Positions 1-6,357 of a stretch of 20,701 bases of DNA are shown one piece after another. The notes beneath the pieces were generated by a model. That model had not been told where the DNA came from. It searched no databases and worked only from the letters and a program-made list of their open reading frames with translations. This DNA comes from a virus, in the IMG/VR virus record IMGVR_UViG_3300006793_000365, positions 1 to 20,701 of that record, one strand, 5' to 3'. Within the stretch, counting starts at the first letter, position 1. Each line of letters begins with the position of its first letter. The position numbers were made by a program, and so were the translations under genes.

Positions 1-240
1 ATTGATTGTAAGAAGTTTACAGATGAGCGTTATAAGAATGACCCTGACAGGAAAGCTCGTTCAGCGGCATGGCAAAAAGCGTACAGGAAAGAACAAGGCG
101 ATGAATACCGCACTTATATCCGGAATTATATGATAGAGTACCGCAAAACAGAGAAGCACAAAGCATGGCGTAAAAAGCACTACGAAGAAGTTTCGTCGCC
201 TGCGGCTAAGCGTAGATTAGCAAATAAGAAAGAAGAATAA
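1..240 (+). CDS. Basic hypothetical protein, 5' end outside the window
   Basis: An open frame runs from base 1 to a TAA at 238-240 without any stop, so the window holds the last 79 codons of a gene that begins upstream. The peptide is very rich in Lys, Arg, Glu and Tyr and looks helical. It contains one Cys near the visible start and a run of charged repeats such as YRKTEKHKAWRKKHYEE. Basic tails of this kind often follow a zinc-binding or HNH-type region in small phage proteins, but no catalytic motif is visible here, so function is unknown. Its stop overlaps the next start as TAATG, so the two plus-strand genes are probably translated together. GC content is higher than in the adjacent minus-strand genes. 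Confidence 0.6.
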   Translation: MDCKKFTDERYKNDPDRKARSAAWQKAYRKEQGDEYRTYIRNYMIEYRKTEKHKAWRKKHYEEVSSPAAKRRLANKKEE

Positions 241-509
241 TGAAAGAGCCTTTGCGTAAGCACTTAATTAACAATTACAAATTATATCAATTAACAAAAG
301 GTCATTTAAATAATAGTAATTTTGTTGTTGAAGGTAATGTAGTAATTGGTATTACTAATTGTACTAAATCCAATTGCACGCACTGTAATAAAGAATTTGA
401 CAAGGCACCTATTCTTAGTTGGAGATTATCTAAATCAGGTAAGCATTGGCTTGGTAGATGTACCTGTAAGAAGACGTTTAAAATCCCTATTACAAAGAGC
501 AACAGATAG
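240..509 (+). CDS. Small Cys-rich hypothetical protein (possible zinc ribbon)
   Basis: This 89-aa protein begins at an ATG that shares one base with the upstream stop (TAATG). Cysteines at about 41, 46, 49, 74 and 76 form a CxxC (46-49) and a CxC (74-76) separated by 24 residues, which would suit a small zinc ribbon. The N-terminal 30 residues are basic and helical. No enzyme motif is present and the family is not recognised. The gene converges with the minus-strand late block, leaving only 30 bases between the two stop codons, and an inverted repeat sits across that junction. A role in DNA or RNA binding is an inference from the cysteines and basic charge only. Confidence 0.55.
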   Translation: MKEPLRKHLINNYKLYQLTKGHLNNSNFVVEGNVVIGITNCTKSNCTHCNKEFDKAPILSWRLSKSGKHWLGRCTCKKTFKIPITKSNR

Positions 510-522
510 CCAAATCAAAGAG

Positions 523-565
523 ATTATTTAAAAGTGATACTACACATTAAGTTCTTTTAAATAAT
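523..565. repeat. 12-bp perfect inverted repeat at the convergent gene junction
   Basis: Bases 523-534 (ATTATTTAAAAG) are the exact reverse complement of 554-565, separated by 19 bases. The repeat covers the gap between the plus-strand gene ending at 509 and the minus-strand gene ending at 540, and it includes the last codons of the latter. Its place suggests a bidirectional terminator or protein-binding site. The stem has only two G:C pairs and no clear U tract follows on either strand, so it is not a standard intrinsic terminator. Confidence 0.45.
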
Positions 566-887
566 GTTTAGTTTGTGGAATTGCTTGTTTCATTACAGCT
601 TCAATATCAACTGTTAAATCCAAGTGTTTAATTAAGTCTTCTACTTGAAATAAAGCCGCCTCTATTAAGTCGTCTACTTGCGCTGGCGTAATAAAAGTAT
701 TAAGTCTTAGTGCTTTAACATTAATAGAGTTGTTAGGCTTGTCTTCGTCTAAGAATGTAATGTTTATCTTATCAATAAACTCAGTGCTAACACCAGCATC
801 GAACTCAATGCTGTTAATTAACTTAGCCCATTGCTTAATAAGTTTTGTATTATCTACGTTGTTTAAGTTGTTTAAGTTAATTGACAT
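540..887 (-). CDS. Hypothetical protein at the end of the late gene block
   Basis: This 115-aa protein is mostly helical and acidic, with an Asn-rich start and no Cys. It has no recognisable domain. It is the last gene of the long minus-strand structural block and follows a fibre protein by 12 bases. A fibre-associated or chaperone role is possible from position alone. The start is reached through an odd sequence reading TAATGAATAAATGTAATG, in which the upstream stop, a two-codon ATG-TAA and the real ATG at 887 follow each other. No strong Shine-Dalgarno site is present, so translation may depend on re-initiation by ribosomes that finished the upstream gene. Confidence 0.6.
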   Translation of the reverse strand: MSINLNNLNNVDNTKLIKQWAKLINSIEFDAGVSTEFIDKINITFLDEDKPNNSINVKALRLNTFITPAQVDDLIEAALFQVEDLIKHLDLTVDIEAVMKQAIPQTKHYLKELNV

Positions 888-899
888 TACATTTATTCA

Positions 900-1322
900 T
901 TATGTTGTTGAAATTGTGGTACCTAAACTAACAACTTTCCAATCAGTACCATTGTACACAGCGGCACATGCACTACCAGCATCGCCATTACTACAATAAG
1001 CAACGTCACCTTCACTTGCAGTTAATGCATTTAACTGTGTTACTGTTCGTGGATTTAAATTAATAATATTCTGGAATGAAGTTCTTTCACTTCCTGGTAA
1101 TAAATTAATGTCATTACTTCCACTACTACTTAATGTATTTGGTACTTGTGCTTGTGGAACTAATCCTGATGCATCTAAACTAGCAATACCATCTGCACTT
1201 GCTCTTTCAGCAATGATGTCATTTACCGCATCGCCTATTGCTTTAATCTGTGGTCTTGCAGATAATGGACTATCTGTATCTGCATCTAAGTATGTTAATG
1301 TTACTGTTGTAGGCCAAGCCAT
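900..1322 (-). CDS. Small tail fibre-like protein with N-terminal WPT module
   Basis: This 140-aa protein starts with a module of about 36 residues (MAWPT, then LDADTDS, SAR and IKAIGDAVNDI) that also opens the proteins at 1332-1958 and 17425-19260. Next comes a segment with ASLDASGLVPQAQVPNT at about 48-64, a pattern often seen in phage tail fibres. The end (AAVYNGTDWKVVSLGT) resembles the short beta hairpin found at fibre tips. Two cysteines lie near residues 110-118. An AGGAGA Shine-Dalgarno site precedes the ATG. The likely role is a short distal fibre or a tip accessory attached through the WPT module; host binding is inferred, not shown. Confidence 0.65.
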   Translation of the reverse strand: MAWPTTVTLTYLDADTDSPLSARPQIKAIGDAVNDIIAERASADGIASLDASGLVPQAQVPNTLSSSGSNDINLLPGSERTSFQNIINLNPRTVTQLNALTASEGDVAYCSNGDAGSACAAVYNGTDWKVVSLGTTISTT

Positions 1323-1331
1323 GTTGTTCTC

Positions 1332-1958
1332 CTATTCCAAACTATTACCAAGATGAATAATTGTATATTCACTTGCAGACAGTTTTGTAATTTTAAAATA
1401 TTGATAAATGTCGTTTGTTGCATCACTTGTTATTGAAAATGAAGTTGCAGTACTTAAGTACGATGAATTTAAATTCATCGTTCTAGCTGTACTAGTAATA
1501 TTTTTTATATATAGCTCAAGTTCCTGTCCTACATCCATATAAGTTGGTAAAGCAAGTGTGAATGAATGGGTTGGTGCACCAGTTTCAAGTGTCCAAAAAT
1601 GTATCTTACCTATATCTCTTTTTAATTCGGGTACTGTACTTGAATTAAATGTTTCTGTGTTAACAACATTAGTAAACTCTGTTGTATCTACACCAATGGA
1701 TATTGAATCTGTAGCAGAATTAGCAGTTAATGTTACTCCAGTTGATGAATGAAGATTTAATGTATCAAGTCCATCAGCAGTTAAGTCAGTAACAGAGTTC
1801 ACAGTTATTGTTTCCCAACCAATTGCACCAGCAGGTGCTGTATCAACCATATCGTTGATGTTGTCAGCCATTTGCTTTAATTCAGCACGACTATCGGTTA
1901 TACTATCTGCACCAGCATCAAATTTTGTTTCATCAATACTAGTTGTTGGCCATGTCAT
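1332..1958 (-). CDS. Tail fibre-like protein with N-terminal WPT module
   Basis: The 208-aa product opens with MTWPT, DAGADS and a LKQMADNINDM segment, matching the module of the genes at 900-1322 and 17425-19260. The rest is Thr/Ser/Asn-rich and predicted to be beta-structured, as in phage fibre shafts. The C-terminal half (about 110-208) alternates hydrophobic and polar residues like a compact beta domain. Its start overlaps the end of the upstream gene by four bases (ATGA, 1955-1958), with GAGGAC as the Shine-Dalgarno site. The coding region carries a 22-bp perfect palindrome at 1460-1481. The family of the C-terminal part is not recognised. Confidence 0.65.
   Translation of the reverse strand: MTWPTTSIDETKFDAGADSITDSRAELKQMADNINDMVDTAPAGAIGWETITVNSVTDLTADGLDTLNLHSSTGVTLTANSATDSISIGVDTTEFTNVVNTETFNSSTVPELKRDIGKIHFWTLETGAPTHSFTLALPTYMDVGQELELYIKNITSTARTMNLNSSYLSTATSFSITSDATNDIYQYFKITKLSASEYTIIHLGNSLE
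1460..1481. repeat. 22-bp perfect palindrome inside a fibre gene
   Basis: The 22 bases starting ACGATGAATTT are their own reverse complement, with no spacer. They overlap by two bases a second palindrome, GTACTTAAGTAC, at 1450-1461. The two lie in the coding sequence for TMNLNSSYLST of the WPT fibre protein. Confidence 0.85.
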
Positions 1959-2626
1959 TGTATTGTCCTCACTTCACCTGTTGATGCAACTGTTTCAATT
2001 GCAGGAAATCCATTTACTACCATATTTATTGTTGTATCAATTGCAACTTTACCATATGAATCCATATCAATTAATGAGAACTGTAGTAAGTCGTAAGGTG
2101 TGTTTAGTACAACTCTTGGCATAACAACATCTGATATACTCGTAGCAGTTGCTTCCATTGTAAATATTTTGGATAGTTCATCTGATAAGTCTAATGTTCT
2201 ACTACCTGTTGAACCAGATAACGCTGATGTATCTAAACCAGTCCTAGTAACAAACTTAGTGTCGAAGTTTGCTTCTGTTATAACACTACTAATACCTTCG
2301 TAAGTAGTGTCAAGTGAAATAGTTACTTGTGTTTTAATGTACCGTGCTTTAAATGCTTGTGGTAATTGATATGATGAATACGTAATGTCATCATCACTAG
2401 TTGCATATTCAACTGTAATAGTACTACTAGAACTAGTATTAACTGTATTACACGTTGTAGTTGGATAGAACCATTTAGAACTACCTAAGTCTAATGCACT
2501 TGTTTCTACTGTCATATAAGCAGATGATGTAAATGAACCTTCAGGACTAAACCATGAATGATTTGATGCTTGCCAAGTACTTGGCATTAATGCCCATGTT
2601 CCACCTGTTCCACCAAACTGTGCCAT
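1955..2626 (-). CDS. Distal tail or fibre protein next to the J-like tip
   Basis: The 223-aa protein is Ser/Thr-rich and beta-structured. The N-terminal 100 residues contain MAQFGGTGGTWALMPSTWQA, an ALDLGSSKWFYP segment and an ARYIKTQVTISL segment. The last of these resembles the jelly-roll (discoidin-like) domains that phages carry beside their central tail fibre, but the resemblance is only at motif level. It starts on TAATG with the stop of the J-like gene and has a clear GAGGAG site 6-10 bases upstream. Its position directly after the tip protein suggests it is attached to the central fibre and may contact the receptor. Confidence 0.6.
   Translation of the reverse strand: MAQFGGTGGTWALMPSTWQASNHSWFSPEGSFTSSAYMTVETSALDLGSSKWFYPTTTCNTVNTSSSSTITVEYATSDDDITYSSYQLPQAFKARYIKTQVTISLDTTYEGISSVITEANFDTKFVTRTGLDTSALSGSTGSRTLDLSDELSKIFTMEATATSISDVVMPRVVLNTPYDLLQFSLIDMDSYGKVAIDTTINMVVNGFPAIETVASTGEVRTIQ
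2571..2594. repeat. Two overlapping perfect palindromes (16 bp and 12 bp)
   Basis: TGCCAAGTACTTGGCA (2571-2586) and GGCATTAATGCC (2583-2594) are both self-complementary and share four bases, so TGCC/GGCA occurs three times in 24 bases. They lie about 40 bases inside the gene starting at 2626. Confidence 0.8.
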
Positions 2627-4713
2627 TAGTACTCCTCGTAAACTGTTGAATTATTAGTTAAATCACTAACTGATATTGATATATCATTACTTAACCCAGT
2701 TATATGACCATTCGCCTGTGCTTTAAGTGCATATCTCGTTGCTCTACTGGCATTAATGCGTATTATATTAATCTTACCAGTCTCTGGATTTTTGGACTGG
2801 GTTGCTAAGCCGGCCCATACTTGTTCACCTTCATGCCAGTAGTAAACGTTGACAGAATGGACTTGCGGCTCTGTAATAGGGTTGAAGTTAATTACTATAT
2901 CGCGTTCCAATGCTGAACCTTCTACTGACGGCAGTACATTAATTGATGTCATAACAGGTGTTGGTGCGTACCAAATACTTGGATAGATAATATCATAAGG
3001 TGAATCAAATGTATATGTTCCATTTGCAATTGCTTCTAGTCCGTCTTCATCTGTTGTACCTGCATATGGACCTATGTCATCAAGTAAGTCAGAGAATGTA
3101 CCTATATTAACACCCGTCGATACTTTAACAAACGTAGTAGGAACTCCTTCGCCTACTCTACCAACAACAATATTTCTTGCTATATAAACACTTGGATTAC
3201 CTGCATATGTATTATCATTGTGTTCTTCAGCAACAATACCAAATGTGTAATTGTCATTAAAGTTGATTTTTCTTACTCTAAATGTACCATTAATACCTAA
3301 ACTTCCGTATTCCATTGTGAATACATCATTAATTTCTAATTCATTTAAAGAAGCATCACCAATAAAGCCAAGTACTTTACTTCTGTTTCTTGACCTTGCT
3401 AATAATACTTCAGCATGTTTTTTAGCAACACTACCCGAAGTAACATGATTTAATTCCAATCTGTGTTGATTGATTTTATTGTTATCTTCGCTTAGGTATG
3501 TTGCTTCCTCTCCCCCGCCTGCTTCTGGCACTTGTAACTCAATTGCTTGGTTATTCTCCCCACCTCTGTAACTAACAACAATACTATTGTATTTGTTTTT
3601 AACATTCTCTGACTCAAGTTTAACTGAACCAATAATGTTATCCTCTGTAATAGTCATTACTGATGTAGCAGTACTGCCATATCTGCTTGTATTTGACCGA
3701 TTATCTTCTAAGTTAACCTTGTACTTGCCTTGTACAAATGGCATAGCACTACGCATATTTGCTAATATTGCTTTAACATTACTTAGTACAGACTTTTCAG
3801 TGAAAATAACAGCATTACATTCTTGTTTTAACTCACTTGGTGCTGAACTTCCATCATCTAATGTATTAAAACGAGTTCCTTCATCTTTAAATGATTGATA
3901 ATTTAACGACTCGTTAGGTAAGTTCTTACCGTATATTGGATTGCGTAAGTAATCAAGTAATGCATTAACATTATTAGTATTGTACGAAGTAGTTTCATTT
4001 TCGTATAATGTTGAACGTGTTTCTGAATCAGGGAATGTAGTTGCATCTGCAATTTTCTTACCCTTTAATGTAACAGTAACTTTAGGTAGTCCACCTGCCC
4101 AAGGTGTTTTGTCTTGGTCTTCTTGATTTTCAATTTTAAACCACTTAAATCTAAATGCAATGTAAGCAATTCCTTTTCCTTGATGTGAATGTGACCAACC
4201 TTGTGTTTCTCTTAATAAAGCACTTGATGTTTGTGTACTAGTACCATGAAATGGCTCGAATACAATGTGGTTTGCAAATTTACCCTTAAATCCCGAACTT
4301 ACTCTAGTTCCATGTGATGTTGTTCCTTCCCATGCTAGTTCATCATTAATGTAAATCTTTTTAAATGCATTAATTTCACCTTCTGATACAGCAAATGCAA
4401 TGTACAAGAACTTGTTACTATCTCCATTTGTTGCAACATATGCTCTATTACCACCAACAGTTCTTTCGCCGTATATAACAGGTATATTGTTGTTGGTACC
4501 TGCTTTATTCACAGTTATACCGTCGTTTAGTTGCGATTCACCTGTGTCGTATGATGGGTTTAGGAATGAATTAACTAAGTCAGCAACAATTTCGCCTCCT
4601 ACATAACCAAGTCCTGCTCCAATTACAGCTCCAACGATACCACCTAGTGCAAAGCCAACTACAGCTCCAACTACTACACTAACTACTTTGAAAAGACTCT
4701 TAAAAAATCCCAT
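2626..4713 (-). CDS. Tail tip / central fibre protein, J-like (phage-tail_3 type)
   Basis: This 695-aa protein is the tail tip that should bind the host envelope. Residues about 9-46 form a long hydrophobic Gly-rich segment with repeated GxxxG spacing, which could insert in a membrane. Residues about 74-130 (IPVIYGERTVGGNRAY, then AVSEGEINAFKKIYIND) match the opening of lambda J and GTA megatron-type proteins. A NPIYGKNLP segment near 258 and a KNKYNSIVVSYR segment near 370 also belong to this family. A fibronectin-like domain fills about 590-685. At 695 residues it is shorter than lambda J (about 1130), so receptor contacts may be made by the downstream fibre genes. It starts on TAATG after the GNAT-like gene and shows no clear Shine-Dalgarno site, so it is probably translationally coupled. 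Confidence 0.88.
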   Translation of the reverse strand: MGFFKSLFKVVSVVVGAVVGFALGGIVGAVIGAGLGYVGGEIVADLVNSFLNPSYDTGESQLNDGITVNKAGTNNNIPVIYGERTVGGNRAYVATNGDSNKFLYIAFAVSEGEINAFKKIYINDELAWEGTTSHGTRVSSGFKGKFANHIVFEPFHGTSTQTSSALLRETQGWSHSHQGKGIAYIAFRFKWFKIENQEDQDKTPWAGGLPKVTVTLKGKKIADATTFPDSETRSTLYENETTSYNTNNVNALLDYLRNPIYGKNLPNESLNYQSFKDEGTRFNTLDDGSSAPSELKQECNAVIFTEKSVLSNVKAILANMRSAMPFVQGKYKVNLEDNRSNTSRYGSTATSVMTITEDNIIGSVKLESENVKNKYNSIVVSYRGGENNQAIELQVPEAGGGEEATYLSEDNNKINQHRLELNHVTSGSVAKKHAEVLLARSRNRSKVLGFIGDASLNELEINDVFTMEYGSLGINGTFRVRKINFNDNYTFGIVAEEHNDNTYAGNPSVYIARNIVVGRVGEGVPTTFVKVSTGVNIGTFSDLLDDIGPYAGTTDEDGLEAIANGTYTFDSPYDIIYPSIWYAPTPVMTSINVLPSVEGSALERDIVINFNPITEPQVHSVNVYYWHEGEQVWAGLATQSKNPETGKINIIRINASRATRYALKAQANGHITGLSNDISISVSDLTNNSTVYEEY

Positions 4714-5120
4714 TATGCTATGCTATATGTTTTAATTTCAGGTTCTTTGAACCCATAATCTTGTTGTGAAAACAAACTAACACTAACGTCATTTACTTGT
4801 CTTTGTTGACCCCATGTTTTTACTTTTCTAATCATTGCGTCTGCTACTTTGTTTTTATCAACTGCATCACTAACATGCAATGCACTAATAATAAGTTTGT
4901 AGTTTTGATTAAATCCATTTGTAACAACTTGTCCTAGTAAAGCACCATTAATTACTTTGTCATCCTTTGATATTAGAACAACACAGTTATCTTTTGCTAG
5001 ATAACTTCTAATATTGTTTTGTGTAATTGACTTTACGTATTCAATGTCTAATTCAGTAGTTAATTCTTTAAATAACTTACTTAATGGTTTAATGTCCTTT
5101 GAAACTGCTTCTCTAATCAT
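4713..5120 (-). CDS. GNAT-like acetyltransferase-fold protein in the tail cassette
   Basis: The product (135 aa from ATG 5120) follows the GNAT plan: an opening strand MIREA, a helix DIKPLSKLFKEL, central strands VVLISKDDKVINGALLGQ, a strand IISALHVS, a helix VADAMIRKVKTWGQ, a strand VSVSLF, and a closing DYGFKEPEIKTY. The acetyl-CoA loop, normally R/Q-x-x-G-x-G/A, reads DKNKVA here, so catalysis is doubtful. It sits between a DUF2163 hub gene and the J-like gene, where related phages and gene transfer agents keep an NlpC/P60 peptidase. A longer reading from GTG 5132 exists, but ATG 5120 makes the usual ATGA overlap with the upstream stop and begins exactly at the fold. It may be structural or modify a protein or host component. 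Confidence 0.6.
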   Translation of the reverse strand: MIREAVSKDIKPLSKLFKELTTELDIEYVKSITQNNIRSYLAKDNCVVLISKDDKVINGALLGQVVTNGFNQNYKLIISALHVSDAVDKNKVADAMIRKVKTWGQQRQVNDVSVSLFSQQDYGFKEPEIKTYSIA

Positions 5121-5692
5121 TGTTTGCCCCACTTAATGTCACTAATTGCTTCTGTACTGTACTGAAAGAACCTATCACCTGGATAGAATCTTTGTTGACT
5201 TCCATCGTTAGTTTTTCTGCCTGCTATGTAGTCAAAGTCTGAGAAGTGAGCACTTGTTGTAAAAGTAACTATACTCTCAGATGGACCATCAGTTAAACTA
5301 GCACCAGTGAACTTACCTTGGTACCACATAATAGGGTCTACTAATGAACTTAAATCACTTGTATCAAAGAATGCTTTGTAAATTCTTACATTTTTGTGTA
5401 AGAAATCATCTGTTAATGCAATATCACGGAATGTACTTGGTACACCAGTGAATACTAAACTAATTGTGTTAATTGCTGGGTCTTCTCTTTCACTAACAGG
5501 AGAATGTTTCATGAACTTACCTTGTGCAAAATAAGTTTGTGTTCCCCCACTAGTACCAGTAGACACATCTAAGTCATATCCAGCACTTGTAAAATACATT
5601 GGTGTATCTAATTCTAATTCAACTAAATCAGCAGTAATAAAAGCACCACTGCTTAATATATTCTTTGTTGCTGTACTTAATCCTCTTGGCAT
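5117..5692 (-). CDS. Tail hub protein, DUF2163-like
   Basis: This 191-aa protein resembles the conserved phage proteins of the DUF2163 type, known in gene transfer agents as the hub below the distal tail ring. The N-terminal half is beta-rich (ITADLVELELDTPMYFTSAGYDL). The C-terminal segment SQQRFYPGDRFFQY, followed by the terminal ISDIKWGK, is the family hallmark, preceded by the usual AGRKTNDG. It probably links the Dit-like ring to the J-like tip. The start forms TAATG with the stop of the Dit-like gene, and the end overlaps the GNAT-like gene as ATGA. No metal-binding cysteines are present. Confidence 0.72.
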   Translation of the reverse strand: MPRGLSTATKNILSSGAFITADLVELELDTPMYFTSAGYDLDVSTGTSGGTQTYFAQGKFMKHSPVSEREDPAINTISLVFTGVPSTFRDIALTDDFLHKNVRIYKAFFDTSDLSSLVDPIMWYQGKFTGASLTDGPSESIVTFTTSAHFSDFDYIAGRKTNDGSQQRFYPGDRFFQYSTEAISDIKWGKQ

Positions 5693-6348
5693 TAGATACT
5701 CTCTTGTAATTTAAGTGTTATTGTTGCTTTACCATTTAATGCGTAGTTAACTTCTTGGTCTTGTGTAACACTATAAACAGTAAAATCAATATTATTGTAT
5801 TTAATCTGTTCTGCATTAGCAACATCTGCAAATAAGTTAGGGAATATACTAATAGTTCCTCCACCTGTTGCATTAAATGTTACATCATCTGTTACTTTGT
5901 ATACTTTATTATGTCCAGTGAACTTAATAAAGTCGCCTGCTAACAAACCTTGTGTTGCATCAACGCCTGAACTAGTAAACAATGCACTATTAAAGTCGCT
6001 GTCGAACGTAACACTACTGTCGCCTTTACTAGCACTAGCAGTTGTTGCAATTGTTGTTGAAACAGCAGGATTATCAGCAATAACTGTCTTAACAGTACCA
6101 TCAGTACTACCAATTTCAGGAATTGTCATAGTAAAGTCGTACAAACTGTTTCGTTGTTTGTTTAAAAATGCAATAACAGGCTTTGCTTGTTCTCTTGTTA
6201 GTACTGGGTAAGCAATTTCAAACCTAAAGAACTGTGAAAGTATTTGTTTACGTTGAGACTTACCACTTACAGCAGTAGTAACCATTGTTGGTGTTACTTC
6301 TGTAACTTTAACACTTCTAAAACTATTATTTGGTAATGTACCTGACAT
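5692..6348 (-). CDS. Distal tail (Dit-like) protein
   Basis: The 218-aa product carries a segment FRFEIAYPVLTREQAKPVIA at about 42-61 followed by FLNKQRNSLYDFTMTIPE, typical of small tail-ring proteins that cap the tube distally (DUF2460/GTA gp12 or lambda gpM-like). The middle is a variable beta domain and the C terminus (VNYALNGKATITLKLQE) closes a beta barrel. It follows the tape measure by nine bases, has a good TAGGAG site, and ends on a TAATG junction with the hub gene. Its place between tape measure and hub is the expected place of Dit. Exact family membership needs a profile search, but the role is well supported by gene order. Confidence 0.68.
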   Translation of the reverse strand: MSGTLPNNSFRSVKVTEVTPTMVTTAVSGKSQRKQILSQFFRFEIAYPVLTREQAKPVIAFLNKQRNSLYDFTMTIPEIGSTDGTVKTVIADNPAVSTTIATTASASKGDSSVTFDSDFNSALFTSSGVDATQGLLAGDFIKFTGHNKVYKVTDDVTFNATGGGTISIFPNLFADVANAEQIKYNNIDFTVYSVTQDQEVNYALNGKATITLKLQESI

Positions 6349-6357
6349 TATCTACTC

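Noticed and set aside
2283-2310. 8-bp inverted repeat with 12-base loop in the distal fibre gene
   Set aside because: Arms made of ACT and AGT codons are expected by chance in Ser/Thr-rich genes, and spaced 8-bp stems occur many times in the window.
4713-5132. GTG start at 5132 for the GNAT-like protein
   Set aside because: ATG 5120 gives the genome's usual ATGA overlap and starts exactly at the fold's first strand; the GTG would add four residues and lengthen the overlap to 16 bases.
5795-6211. 138-codon plus-strand frame opposite the Dit-like gene
   Set aside because: Antisense shadow; the minus-strand gene has clear family features and coupled junctions.
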